Source of the DNA: Rufibacter sp. XAAS-G3-1
GTDB lineage: Bacteria > Bacteroidota > Bacteroidia > Cytophagales > Hymenobacteraceae
NCBI RefSeq assembly: GCF_013623775.1
Contig: NZ_JABFAM010000011.1
Location: forward strand, 62,001 to 126,000
DNA: 64,000 bases
Direction: 5' to 3'
A model generated the notes under the pieces. That model did no database searches. It saw only the letters and a list, made by a program, of their open reading frames with translations, and was not told where the DNA came from. A program made the translations under genes and the position numbers. This document shows positions 1 to 7,629 of the stretch, piece by piece (within the stretch, counting starts at the first letter, position 1; every line of letters starts with the position of its first letter).

Positions 1-197
1 TTTTTGCGGCTAACGCTCTTCTTCACATGGGTTTCGTTCCGCTTACTATGCTTGTACTTCGCTTTAGAACCTTTTTTCTTCTTAGTCAGGAACGGCAAAT
101 TTTCCATGGCCAATTCACTACCTGAAGAAGCCATGGCCACCGGAGAGAAGGATACCGCGAAAGCGCAGAACAATACAGAGAGTAAAAATCTTTTCAT
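1..197 (-). CDS. small basic secreted protein, 3' end beyond window
   Basis: Not recognised. The minus strand is open from an ATG at 197 to the window edge (65 codons, no stop). It starts with a typical signal peptide (MKRFLLSVLFCAFAVSFSP, cleavage probably after AMA at about residue 23) and continues with a lysine-rich stretch (TKKKKGSKAKYKHSKR). A second in-frame ATG lies 9 nt upstream at 206, but the start at 197 places the positive n-region directly before the hydrophobic core. It is probably a small exported, very basic protein. The function cannot be told from this fragment. Confidence 0.6.
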   Translation of the reverse strand, partial: MKRFLLSVLFCAFAVSFSPVAMASSGSELAMENLPFLTKKKKGSKAKYKHSKRNETHVKKSVSRK

Positions 198-310
198 AAG
201 AAGCATATTAGTTTGTTTATAGTTAACAACTACATACTCCTAAGGTATAGGCTTTATTTAAATTAAACAAATTATTTTTTGCACTTAGCTGCTATTATAG
301 TTTGAGACTT

Positions 311-1387
311 CTAGAATCTACGCAAGGCTTTCAGTAGAATTTCCATCTCCTGTTCAGAAATGGCCGGGAAATTGGCTATTCTAATCTGCTTTTCTTTGCA
401 CGCTCCGTATCCGCTTCCTACCACCAAACCCTGGCTTTTCAGGTGGGAAATAACGTCTGCGGCTGGTTTATCCAGCACATCGGCGACTATCACCGTGGGC
501 GAACGGTGGGCTTTCTCCTGCACAAACGGTGCAAACAGCGCACTTTCCTCCAGAAAAGCATATACCCGCTGCGCCTTCGCATCTGTTTCCTGCCTGATTA
601 CCCCTACGCCTTTGGCGAGCATGTCTTCCACCACGTGGGTGAGCAGATAAATAGCCAACACGTTGGGCGTACTAGGCGTCTGGAACTGCTGGAACTGCTC
701 CTGCAAAGAGGCAATACTGTGGTGCCCGCCGGTGTACTGCCGGCCTTCCAGGCTGGCCGCTTTCTCGCGGCAGCGTTCGTTCACCAGCCACACGCCCAAC
801 CCGGCCGGCAAGCCGAACCCTTTCTGCACCGATAGAAAAGCGGTGTCTATTTTAGAGAAATCCAACGCGGCATACGGTGCGCCAGACACCATATCCACGG
901 AAAGAAGGGGTTCTGAAAACTTTTGGCGCAGTCCATGGATATCTGCCACTGGCACACAAACCCCAGAACTGGTCTCGTTTTGGGTGATGGTCAGCAATTC
1001 CGTTCCGCTGGGCACCTGCACGTCCGCTAAGTTGAAACCCTGGCCAAACGGCATCTGCAGCATTTGCGCATCACGCCCCAGACCTTTGGCATGGTCATAA
1101 TACTTCTTGGAGAAAGAGCCGTTCACCAGATGGAAACTGTTCTGGGCCGTCAAGCTTTGCAGGCTCCGTTCCCAGATCTCGGTGGCCGAACCGGTAAAGT
1201 AGATGGCGTAGTCTGCGGGCAACTGAAACAAGGCCCGTAGCCCCGCATCTGCCCGCCGGTACAGATCTTTGAACGCCTGGCTCCGGTGCGACTGCGAAAA
1301 CACCTGTTTGTCTAAGCCAGTTTGCAAATGCCCCGCCACCGTAGGATACAGTTGCGCCGGGCCGGGAGTGAAATATACAGAAGCCAT
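311..1387 (-). CDS. serC: SerC-like class V aminotransferase (phosphoserine aminotransferase)
   Basis: A PLP-dependent class V aminotransferase of 358 residues, the usual size for phosphoserine aminotransferase. It would convert 3-phosphohydroxypyruvate and glutamate to phosphoserine in the cytosol. The N-terminus (VYFTPGPAQLYP) is the family's substrate loop. SVQKGFGLPAGLGVW contains the probable Schiff-base lysine, and the end (RIANFPAISEQEMEILL) is typical of PSAT. I chose the ATG at 1387 rather than one 27 codons upstream because the extension is not family-like and runs through a palindromic element; AAAGGAAA precedes the chosen ATG. The gene follows the fused serB-serA on the same strand, which supports a serine biosynthesis role. 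A related alanine-glyoxylate type aminotransferase cannot be excluded. Confidence 0.85.
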   Translation of the reverse strand: MASVYFTPGPAQLYPTVAGHLQTGLDKQVFSQSHRSQAFKDLYRRADAGLRALFQLPADYAIYFTGSATEIWERSLQSLTAQNSFHLVNGSFSKKYYDHAKGLGRDAQMLQMPFGQGFNLADVQVPSGTELLTITQNETSSGVCVPVADIHGLRQKFSEPLLSVDMVSGAPYAALDFSKIDTAFLSVQKGFGLPAGLGVWLVNERCREKAASLEGRQYTGGHHSIASLQEQFQQFQTPSTPNVLAIYLLTHVVEDMLAKGVGVIRQETDAKAQRVYAFLEESALFAPFVQEKAHRSPTVIVADVLDKPAADVISHLKSQGLVVGSGYGACKEKQIRIANFPAISEQEMEILLKALRRF

Positions 1388-1430
1388 TTTCCTTTGTTGA
1401 TTGAATGGTTGAATGATTGCGAGAATGAAA

Positions 1431-1477
1431 GAAGCTGTTTTTAACCTATTCTGGTAGAAACAGGCCAAAAACAGCTC
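1431..1477. repeat. palindromic element PE1
   Basis: Outer arms AGCTGTTTTT and AAAAACAGCT flank the inner core. It lies in the leader of the serC-like gene, 43 nt upstream of its ATG. Confidence 0.75.
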
Positions 1478-1539
1478 TTAAACTATCTTACTAACTAATA
1501 GGCGCCACATCTGGGAGCAATGATTAACCTGACCGTTCC

Positions 1540-1596
1540 CGGTGAGTCTGGAGACTCGCTTTATCCTTTGCCACGAGACTGGAGTCTCGCGCCAGT
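1540..1596. repeat. GAGACT hairpin pair
   Basis: Two small palindromes, GAGTCTGGAGACTC and GAGACTGGAGTCTC, are separated by about 22 nt and followed by GCGCCAG. The same arrangement recurs at 12246-12293 and, diverged, at 35650-35706. A single hairpin occurs at 12014-12032. Confidence 0.8.
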
Positions 1597-1603
1597 TGGT
1601 TTT

Positions 1604-1636
1604 AAACCTGTGAGGTCTTTAAGACCTCACAGGTTT
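1604..1636. repeat. perfect 16-bp inverted repeat
   Basis: AAACCTGTGAGGTCTT, one spacer base, then its exact reverse complement, followed by TT. It could act as a cruciform or terminator. No second copy was noticed in the window. Confidence 0.8.
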
Positions 1637-1680
1637 TTACGTTTCCGGCCTATTTTCCGTGATACCGCTTGCTCCAAAGA

Positions 1681-1719
1681 CCTCGTAGTGCGCGCAGCTC
1701 CTACGAGTGTCTACGCCAG
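1681..1719. repeat. part of composite dispersed repeat (copy 1)
   Basis: A stretch centred on TAGTGCGCGCAGCTCCTACG, with an internal CGTAG/CTACG dyad, recurs almost unchanged at 35753-35790. In both places it is preceded by GAGACT hairpins and followed directly by a palindromic element. Confidence 0.75.
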
Positions 1720-1762
1720 TGCCGTTTCAAGCCTGTTTTCCGCAAAACAGCCCCAAAACGCA
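1720..1762. repeat. palindromic element PE2
   Basis: GCCGTTTCAAGCCTGTTTTC, CGC loop, then AAAACAGCCCCAAAACG. It lies about 60 nt beyond the serBA stop and forms the end of the composite repeat shared with 35.8 kb. Confidence 0.8.
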
Positions 1763-1823
1763 TCAGCCCCCCTCTTCGCGGGAGAGGAGCCGGGGTGAGA
1801 TCTCCCCCCACGGAAGGCCATGG

Positions 1824-3710
1824 TTAATAAAGCGTCCGGGATTTGATGGTGTCTGGGATCTGCTTCAGGTGCTTAATCACCGAACGGTCATACTTGGTAT
1901 CTACGTCCGTGATCACGTAGCCAATGGTTTCGTTCGTTTTCAGGTACTGGCCCAGAATGTTAATTTGGTTATCGGCGAGCGTGTTGTTGATTTTGGCCAG
2001 AATACCCGGTACGTTGCGGTGAATGTGGATGAGCCGGTGCGCGTTGCGAAGGGCCGGAAGCTGTAGGTTAGGGAAGTTCACGCTGTTGTAAGACCCGCCG
2101 GTATTGATGTAGTCAATCATCTTGGACGGCACGTATTGGGCAATGTTTTCCTGGGCTTCCTCGGTGCTACCGCCCACGTGCGGCGAAAGCAACGTATTCG
2201 GCAATCCGCGGAGCGCCGATTCAAAGGTTTCCTGGTTGTTCTTGGGCTCATACGGGAACACGTCTACCGCGCAGCCTCTAATTTTGCCATTTTTTATGTT
2301 TTGAGCCAGGGCCTCAATGTCCACCACGTGGCCGCGGGCCAGGTTCAGGAACAAAACGCCGGGCTTCATCAATTCAAATTCCTTCGGGCCGATGATGTTC
2401 TTGTTGCTGGCGCGGCCGTCTACGTGCAGGGTGACAATGTCTGCCAAAGCCAGCAGTTCGGCCAGCGAGTGACAGACTTTGGCGTTGCCGAGGGCCAGTT
2501 TGTCTACCACGTCATAGAAGTACACTTCCATTCCAAGGCTTTCGGCCAGCACAGAGAGCTGAGAACCTATGTTGCCGTAGCCAATGATGCCCAGTTTCTT
2601 GCCCCGTATCTCGTTAGAACCCTTCGCCGATTTATCCCACTCGCCTGCGTGCAAGCGGTTGCTTTTCTCCACCAAGCCACGGGAAAGCATGATAATCTCG
2701 CCAATGGCCATTTCCACCACGCTGCGGGTGTTGCTGTACGGGGCGTTGAAGACCACAATGCCGCGTTCGGTACAGGTCTGCAAATCTATCTGGTTGGTGC
2801 CAATGCAGAAAGCGCCCACCGCCATCAGGCGCGGGGCGTGCGCCAATGCTTTGGCGGTTACCTGCGTTTTAGACCTGATGCAGAGAATGGCCACGTCATG
2901 CAGTTGGGCGCACAGTTCATCTTCTTCCAGCGCCCCGGCCATGACCTCTACCTGGTAGCCTTCCTGCCGGAACATGTTGATGGCCCGCTCATGAATGCCT
3001 TCCAGCACCAGCACTTTGATGCGGTTTTTGGGGTAAGAAAGCGCGCTGGGCAGTTTGTTCACGTACAGGAATTCGTCCAGGCTGGGGGTTACGTGGTCTG
3101 CTTTGTTGACTACGCTGTCGCGGCTCACGTTTTCGGTGAAGGCGTAGAATTTATCGGCGATGCCGGCTTCCTTGATTTCCCAGTCGGTGTAGCCGTCGCC
3201 AATGACGTACACTTCACCGGCCAGTTCCAGGCTTTTGATCTGTTTGGCTTTGCCCTGGTTCTGGGTGAGCACGTTGGCGCGGTCAAACCCGGTAATGTTG
3301 CCCGCCTGGTCATAGGTAAAGCTGTTGGCGAACACGTTTTCGGGCTTTACGCCCAGTTCCTGCACAATGGGCACAATGAATTCTTTGAACCCGTTGGAGA
3401 TAATGTAAATATCGTCTTTGAAGGCCTCAAAGAAGGCGCGGTTATGTTTGAACGACTCGGAAATCTGGCCGCGCAGGTGCTCAATAAGGGTGGCTATGTG
3501 GTCTTTGTTGGCCTGGAGCAGGGCCAACCGCTGTTCCAGGGAATCTACCAGGGGAATTTCGCCCTCCATGCCCAGGTCGGTGATGCGTTGAATCTCGGCG
3601 AGCACTTTTTGCCGCTTGGCGGGGTCTGGGATGCAGATAGCGCAAAGTTCGTCCAAGGCTTCTACCTTGGTGAAGGTACTGTCAAAATCAATGATGAAGT
3701 GCTTGTGCAT
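1824..3710 (-). CDS. serA: fused phosphoserine phosphatase / D-3-phosphoglycerate dehydrogenase (SerB-SerA)
   Basis: One 628-residue protein carries the first and third enzymes of serine synthesis. Residues 1 to about 210 are a HAD phosphatase of SerB type: catalytic DFDST (Asp8, Asp10), IISNGF for motif II, a lysine in GKAKQ, and VIGDGYTDWE for motif IV. Residues from about 232 to 545 are a D-2-hydroxyacid dehydrogenase with LGIIGYGNIGSQ (NAD-binding), LARGHVVD (catalytic Arg) and LSPHVGGSTEE (catalytic His). Residues from about 556 are an ACT domain close to that of E. coli SerA. HIHRNVPG and NILGQYL keep the His and Asn residues that bind inhibitory serine there, so feedback inhibition is expected. 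The serC-like gene is next downstream. All active-site motifs of both halves look intact, so this is a real fusion and not an assembly join. The separate start is the ATG at 3710. Confidence 0.95.
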   Translation of the reverse strand: MHKHFIIDFDSTFTKVEALDELCAICIPDPAKRQKVLAEIQRITDLGMEGEIPLVDSLEQRLALLQANKDHIATLIEHLRGQISESFKHNRAFFEAFKDDIYIISNGFKEFIVPIVQELGVKPENVFANSFTYDQAGNITGFDRANVLTQNQGKAKQIKSLELAGEVYVIGDGYTDWEIKEAGIADKFYAFTENVSRDSVVNKADHVTPSLDEFLYVNKLPSALSYPKNRIKVLVLEGIHERAINMFRQEGYQVEVMAGALEEDELCAQLHDVAILCIRSKTQVTAKALAHAPRLMAVGAFCIGTNQIDLQTCTERGIVVFNAPYSNTRSVVEMAIGEIIMLSRGLVEKSNRLHAGEWDKSAKGSNEIRGKKLGIIGYGNIGSQLSVLAESLGMEVYFYDVVDKLALGNAKVCHSLAELLALADIVTLHVDGRASNKNIIGPKEFELMKPGVLFLNLARGHVVDIEALAQNIKNGKIRGCAVDVFPYEPKNNQETFESALRGLPNTLLSPHVGGSTEEAQENIAQYVPSKMIDYINTGGSYNSVNFPNLQLPALRNAHRLIHIHRNVPGILAKINNTLADNQINILGQYLKTNETIGYVITDVDTKYDRSVIKHLKQIPDTIKSRTLY

Positions 3711-3826
3711 ACGCGTGTGAATGATGTTGCGAGGCCCTGGAAGATGTATCTGCCGCCACCTCTGGTTACTGTTGTGCCTCCCCTCCCGGATTGGTGCCCT
3801 AATATTGGGGAGGATATGGGGAAATG

Positions 3827-3875
3827 AAAAGCGTTTTCGGGTTGTTTTGTGAAAAACAGCCCGAAAACGCTTTTT
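3827..3875. repeat. palindromic element PE3
   Basis: Perfect 15-bp outer arms: AAAAGCGTTTTCGGG pairs with CCCGAAAACGCTTTT. It begins 16 nt past the asnA stop and ends in a T run on both strands, so it can serve as an intrinsic terminator for asnA. Confidence 0.85.
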
Positions 3876-3890
3876 AAATGGCTGCTTCCC

Positions 3891-4847
3891 TTAAAAAAGG
3901 GCGGGCATACCCGGACGACGTGAGAAGGGAGTCACGTCATTGATGTCTTTGATGCGGCAGATAAACCGCGCCATGCGCTCTACGCCAAACCCTGCCCCGG
4001 CGGAATAGGGCAAGCCTTGCTGTTTGGCTACTTGCAGGTAATGTTGGAAGGCTTCTTTGTCGGCGCCGGTTTCTCCCATGCGTTTTAATATCTGGTGGTA
4101 CTCGTTCTCGCGCTCTGCGCCAGACAAGCCTTCGCCAAAACCCTCGGGCCAGATGAGGTCATAGTTGAGGTACGTGCCCGGTTGCGCAGGGTCTTCCTTG
4201 TCATAGAACTCGCGGCGGTGGTTCAGGAGCCAGAAAGGGGCGGTGGCCTCCCTGGATTTGAGGTGCTCAAAGTCTGGGCCGTACTGCGCCTCCAGTTCTT
4301 CGGTGCGGTACACGTCCAGTTTACCAAACTCCGGCAGAGACTGGGGGCGGTACTTGGCTACCACCTCCGGCACGTCTCTTTTCACGGCGGCAAAGACGTA
4401 GTTAATCAGGTCTTCCATGAAGGAGCGCACAAAGGCTCCGTCTTTGTTTCGGAACTCAAAGTCTATCTGCGTGAACTCAAACAGGTGACGCCCCGTAAAT
4501 GCACGGTCAGCAAACTCTAAACGAACGTTAGGTGACACAATATACAGGGCCTCTAACGCGGGGTTCAGCAAAGCCAACTGCTTATGGAAAATCATGGATT
4601 TGGTGAGGCTCCAGCGGCTACCGGCATACGAGATGGCCGCATCTACCACGCCGTGGTTCAAGGGGTCTGTGATGGGCGAAAGCATGAGGGGCATAAGTTG
4701 CACCAAACCACGCTCAAACATAAACTGGTGGGCAGCCCTTACAATGGCCTGCTGCACCTGGAGCACATCTACGGTAGAGGGGCTCTGTAACTGGGCTAGC
4801 GTAGCTTCTAAACTTACCGCTATCTCTTCAACCAAATCGGCTTGCAT
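3891..4847 (-). CDS. asnA: asparagine synthetase, archaeal AsnRS-like type (AS-AR)
   Basis: A 318-residue class II aminoacyl-tRNA-synthetase catalytic core with no anticodon-binding domain. It matches, as I recall that family, the archaeal ammonia-dependent asparagine synthetase derived from AsnRS: LMPLMLSPITDPL near residue 52, LTKSMIFHKQLALL, YIVSPNVRLE, RHLFEFTQIDFEF (motif 2 region), NYDLIWPEGFGEGLSGAERE, and GAGFGVERMARFI (motif 3) followed by PFSRRPGMPALF. It would make asparagine from aspartate, ATP and ammonia. It is not related to E. coli AsnA beyond the fold. The gene is divergent from an Lrp/AsnC regulator across 162 bp, the same arrangement as asnA/asnC in enterobacteria. A tRNA-independent AsnRS paralogue with another amide-forming role is the main alternative. 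Confidence 0.85.
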   Translation of the reverse strand: MQADLVEEIAVSLEATLAQLQSPSTVDVLQVQQAIVRAAHQFMFERGLVQLMPLMLSPITDPLNHGVVDAAISYAGSRWSLTKSMIFHKQLALLNPALEALYIVSPNVRLEFADRAFTGRHLFEFTQIDFEFRNKDGAFVRSFMEDLINYVFAAVKRDVPEVVAKYRPQSLPEFGKLDVYRTEELEAQYGPDFEHLKSREATAPFWLLNHRREFYDKEDPAQPGTYLNYDLIWPEGFGEGLSGAERENEYHQILKRMGETGADKEAFQHYLQVAKQQGLPYSAGAGFGVERMARFICRIKDINDVTPFSRRPGMPALF

Positions 4848-4892
4848 AGAAAATTTTATAAATATGTTAAACTTTATCTCATTTAGTTATCA

Positions 4893-4900
4893 CAAATATA
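4893..4900 (-). promoter_or_regulatory. candidate -7 element for asnA
   Basis: TATATTTG on the minus strand fits the Bacteroidota -7 consensus TAnnTTTG and lies about 45 nt upstream of the asnA ATG. No clear -33 TTG was found at the expected spacing. Confidence 0.4.
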
Positions 4901-4971
4901 ATACTTGGCATTATAATTTAATAATTTCGTAAATATATTTTTCGTATCTTAGCACATCTTTAAAAAGAGAA

Positions 4972-4979
4972 TATATTTG
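4972..4979 (+). promoter_or_regulatory. candidate -7 element for the Lrp/AsnC gene
   Basis: TATATTTG on the plus strand, 30 nt before the ATG at 5010. It mirrors the motif on the other strand at 4893-4900. The two bracket an AT-rich spacer where the regulator could bind and control both genes. Confidence 0.45.
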
Positions 4980-5009
4980 TTGTTGAATTGCTAAATATAG
5001 ACCTATAAA

Positions 5010-5474
5010 ATGGCCCAAGTTTCAGAAATTGATAATCTTGACAGAAGAATTCTTTCCATGCTCATGCTAGATGCCACCAGAGCCTACACAGACATAGCGA
5101 AGGAATTACAGGTTTCTGGGGGTACCGTACATGTGCGCATGAAAAAGTTGGAGGACTTGGGCGTGATCAAAGGATCGCACCTGTTCATCAACCCCAACGC
5201 GGTAGGATATGATATTTGCGCCTTTATTGGTATCTACCTGGAGAAAGGCTCTGCGTACCAGACGGCGGTTACCGCCATGCGGCAAGTGCCCGAGATTGTG
5301 GAAATGCACTACACTACCGGCCAGTGGAGCATGTTTGCCAAAATCATCTGCCGTGACACCCTGCACCTGCGCGAAGTCCTGAATGAGAAAATACAAGCCA
5401 TTGAGGGCGTGGAGCGCACAGAAACCTTTATTTCACTGGAAGAGAGCATTACCCGCCAGGTAAACATCCTGTAA
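5010..5474 (+). CDS. Lrp/AsnC family transcriptional regulator
   Basis: 154 residues, the standard length. The N-terminal AsnC-type winged helix-turn-helix runs from about residue 6 to 60 (NLDRRILSMLMLDATRAYTD then VSGGTVHVRMKKLEDLGVI). The C-terminal RAM ligand-binding domain follows, with an IGIYLEKGS start and an IEGVERTETFISLEE end. Such proteins form octamers that sense amino acids. Its position divergent from the asparagine synthetase suggests it controls that gene and itself in response to asparagine, as AsnC does in E. coli. The ligand is an inference from context; many Lrp paralogues respond to other amino acids. Confidence 0.92.
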   Translation: MAQVSEIDNLDRRILSMLMLDATRAYTDIAKELQVSGGTVHVRMKKLEDLGVIKGSHLFINPNAVGYDICAFIGIYLEKGSAYQTAVTAMRQVPEIVEMHYTTGQWSMFAKIICRDTLHLREVLNEKIQAIEGVERTETFISLEESITRQVNIL

Positions 5475-5571
5475 TTCCTGTAAATGCGTAAATGCGCTCA
5501 TCGGCCATTGGCCGAAAACGAAAACTGTATTATCTTTCATCGCTGAAGTCTACAGATAGGCCAGCGCGTTT

Positions 5572-6453
5572 ATGACCGAAAGATATGGTACCCGTAAGAG
5601 TCAAAAATGGATGAGGCAGGCAACCCTGCCTTTCCTGTTTCTTTTTTTATGGGCCTGCGGCGATTCTGAAACTCCTGAGAAAGGGATTACCCTCAAGAAG
5701 ACTGCCCGCAAAGTAAGTGTGATTGCTCACCGGGGCGCTTCTGGCCTGGCCCCCGAAAACACGTTACCCGCGGTAAAGAAAGCGCTGGACACCTCCGCAG
5801 ATTTCATTGAGATAGACGTTCACCAGAGCAAAGACGGCGAGGTAGTCGTAATCCATGACCCTACCGTTGACCGCACTACCAACGGCACCGGCCGCGTGGC
5901 AGACCTCACCCTGGCGCAACTGAAGAAACTGGATGCCGGCATCAAGCACGACTCTTCCTTTGCAGGCACCCGCATTCCTACCCTGGCGCAGGTCTTGCGC
6001 GCCGTGAAAGGCAAAAAGAAGCTGCTCATTGAACTGAAAAAGGGCGCAGAAGGCTACTATGAGGGTTTAGAGGAAAACACTCTCCGGATCATAAAGGAAC
6101 ACCGCGCCCAGGAATGGTGTGTGCTGCAATCTTTCCATGACCCCATTCTGGAGCGCATCTGGAAAGCCGATTTTGTGATCCAGACCCATAAACTGATGGT
6201 AGGCAAGATTCCGTTCCTGCCCATTTTCATTGACCATGAGCTGAAATTCGGCAGTTTTGACCGTTATTCAGAGGCTACTGCCATAAACATACACCGGTAC
6301 TTCGCCTCCAAAGCCTTTATCAAGCTCCTGCACAGCCAAGGCTTTAAAACCTTTATCTGGACGGAGGACGAACCCCAGAACATTCAGCGGCTCTTTGAAC
6401 TAGGGGCCGATGGTGTCATGACCAACCACCCGGAGCTGATCAATTGGGAATAA
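5572..6453 (+). CDS. glycerophosphodiester phosphodiesterase, lipoprotein
   Basis: A GDPD-family TIM barrel of up to 293 residues. VIAHRGASGLAPENT (catalytic His and Arg, metal ligand Glu), FIEIDVHQSKDGEVVVIHDP (metal and catalytic His) and FIWTEDEP near the C-terminus are all present, so it should release glycerol-3-phosphate from deacylated phospholipids. A lipobox (LFLWAC) near residue 28 indicates a lipid-anchored envelope protein. The start is uncertain. The ATG at 5611 would give a compact signal peptide (MRQATLPFLFLFLWAC), while the ATG at 5572 adds a 13-residue polar extension; neither has a strong ribosome site. It follows the regulator gene by about 100 nt. Confidence 0.9.
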   Translation: MTERYGTRKSQKWMRQATLPFLFLFLWACGDSETPEKGITLKKTARKVSVIAHRGASGLAPENTLPAVKKALDTSADFIEIDVHQSKDGEVVVIHDPTVDRTTNGTGRVADLTLAQLKKLDAGIKHDSSFAGTRIPTLAQVLRAVKGKKKLLIELKKGAEGYYEGLEENTLRIIKEHRAQEWCVLQSFHDPILERIWKADFVIQTHKLMVGKIPFLPIFIDHELKFGSFDRYSEATAINIHRYFASKAFIKLLHSQGFKTFIWTEDEPQNIQRLFELGADGVMTNHPELINWE

Positions 6454-6456
6454 GCG

Positions 6457-6495
6457 GCGTTTCTGGCCTGATTTAGGGAAAACAGGCGTGAAGCA
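6457..6495. repeat. palindromic element PE4
   Basis: GCGTTTCTGGCCTGATTTAG then GGAAAACAGGCG. It starts 4 nt after the GDPD stop, a terminator-like position; the right arm is degenerate. Confidence 0.65.
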
Positions 6496-6584
6496 TAGGT
6501 TGGCTAATATCCTCTATCGGCCTATTTTTAGCCTCTGCCTGTAACTGGGTTCTTCAGGAAGATTGATAGGTGAATGCCTTTTGC

Positions 6585-6735
6585 TGTTGTCCTGGGTTGT
6601 CTGCTTTTTGCGTGGGTATGAGCAGGCGCACACCTTTTGCTATTCCCTTGGCATGTCCGCTTTTCGCGTGGGTGCAGCGTCTCTTTGCATAGCTTCTGGT
6701 AAGCGCTCAGGGAAGACTGGAAACGGGGAAAGGAG
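6585..6735. repeat. CTTGGCTTGTCCGC dispersed repeat
   Basis: Contains CACACCTTTTGCTATTCCCT, TGTCCGCTTTTCGCGTGGGT and, further on, GCGCTCAGGGAAGACTGGAA. Related strings occur at 35345-35430 (with 35532-35565) and 47225-47455, always in gene-free DNA. Confidence 0.65.
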
Positions 6736-6740
6736 CAAAA

Positions 6741-6827
6741 CCCTTTTTCTATGGCGCGGATTTACTTCCGCAACTTGCTTTTCGGGTAATCTTAAGTCAC
6801 GGAAGTAAATCCGCACCATAGAAGGGG
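6741..6827. repeat. long inverted repeat with 29-nt loop
   Basis: The left arm (6741-6770) contains CTATGGCGCGGATTTACTTC. The right arm (6800-6827) is its reverse complement apart from one substitution and a 2-3 nt gap near the end. The perfect inner part is about 15 bp, extended to about 28 bp with the mismatch. It has no coding content. It could be a miniature mobile element remnant or a structured RNA. Confidence 0.75.
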
Positions 6828-6887
6828 CTGCAACGGTAATTAGTTGCATTACCTGTATTCCCCTGCAAAAGCGTATTCCCCTCCTTG

Positions 6888-6953
6888 GCTAATCTTGTAG
6901 GGAAAATGAGCGGCTATTTAGTTTCTAAAACTTCCATAAAACCAAGCCGTTCT
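6888..6953. repeat. 66-bp dispersed repeat, copy 1
   Basis: Contains AATCTTGTAGGGAAAATGAG and CGGCTATTTAGTTTCTAAAA. A close copy lies at 16766-16830 and a diverged partial one at 16928-16972. In both islands it is followed by GGAGT hairpins. Confidence 0.75.
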
Positions 6954-6982
6954 TACCCGCTCTCCCGTGGTTCCCGCTCTTT

Positions 6983-7096
6983 CGGAGTTCCACTCCGGAA
7001 GCAAGCTGCCGGGGAGTTCTACTCCCCTTCTTTTGCCCGTGGTTCCCGGCGGAGTAGAACTCCGCAGCAGGCAGGTTCGGGAGTTCTACTCCCGAA
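6983..7096. repeat. array of four GGAGT hairpins, cluster 1
   Basis: Four short perfect palindromes at 6983-6997, 7011-7027, 7049-7065 and 7076-7096 share the core GGAGT-NNN-ACTCC but have different locus-specific outer bases. The three-base loop reads TCC or TCT in copies 1, 2 and 4 and AGA in copy 3, so copy 3 is inverted. A parallel cluster lies at 17129-17246. Confidence 0.85.
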
Positions 7097-7214
7097 CAGC
7101 AAGGAAATAATTTTTCCCTATAAGATTCCCTCTCCGGAGGGGTAGGGGTAGGTTCTGGCTTTCCACCATCTCCTGCAAAGGCGCACCAATCATGCAGTGG
7201 GGGAATAACTTCTG

Positions 7215-7252
7215 TTTTAGCGCTGTTTTTGGCAAAATACTTCTAAACGCTG
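7215..7252. repeat. palindromic element PE5 (degenerate)
   Basis: AGCGCTGTTTTTGGCAAAAT followed by TTCTAAACGCT. It retains the outer AGCG/CGCT pairing and the inner spacing but has lost much of the core. Confidence 0.45.
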
Positions 7253-7629
7253 GGGCCGCTTCTTTTACCGGAAGAAGTTTTTCCTACTGCTGGTTCTTCG
7301 CCTGGATGGTTGTGCACAAGAGCAGGGAGAAACCAAGCTGCAGCACCTTACTTTTGCCAGTTGAGCTTACGAATCCCAAATTTAAGCAAGCCCCTAAAAC
7401 GGGTCATAGAGGGAAAGGATAAAAGTAAGGCAACAGAGCAGATTCATTTCCACCTGCAAAAGGCGGGCGCGCTTCAGTACCTCAAGGAAGACCACCGGGG
7501 AAACAGTTACGCCTATAAAACAGTTAACTCTAGGCATACTTTCTTATATTTAAGAAGAACGGGCAGGCCCGCAGACTTTTCGATCTCTAACATCTGGCCT
7601 GCGTATGTCTATGTACCAACCCTTACCGC

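Larger units (their letters stand above)
1388..1823. other. repeat-rich intergenic region between serBA and serC
   Basis: There is no convincing gene in these 436 bases. They hold two palindromic elements (1431-1477, 1720-1762), a pair of GAGACT-type hairpins (1540-1595), a perfect 16-bp-arm palindrome (1604-1636) and an 85-bp stretch shared with 35.75 kb. Short open frames on the plus strand here are built from repeat sequence. Confidence 0.7.
6454..7629. other. 1.2-kb repeat island between GDPD and antiporter genes
   Basis: No gene is supported. It contains elements PE4 and PE5, dispersed CTTGGCTTGTCCGC-type repeats (6585-6730), a long inverted repeat (6741-6827), a 66-bp repeat shared with 16.77 kb, and an array of four GGAGT hairpins (6983-7096). 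Open frames here have no family features and overlap the repeats. The last stretch before 7630 may hold the antiporter promoter, but no clear consensus is visible. Confidence 0.65.

Noticed and set aside
311-1100. Several plus-strand frames opposite the serC-like gene
   Set aside because: Compositional shadows of a minus-strand gene with clear aminotransferase motifs.
2136-3827. 563-codon open frame on the plus strand
   Set aside because: It is antisense to serBA, whose two enzymes have all their catalytic motifs. The frame has no family feature and results from codon bias.
6983-7096. CRISPR-like array from regular GGAGT hairpins
   Set aside because: Repeats are short palindromes with variable outer bases, spacers are shorter than usual, only four units are present and no cas gene is found.
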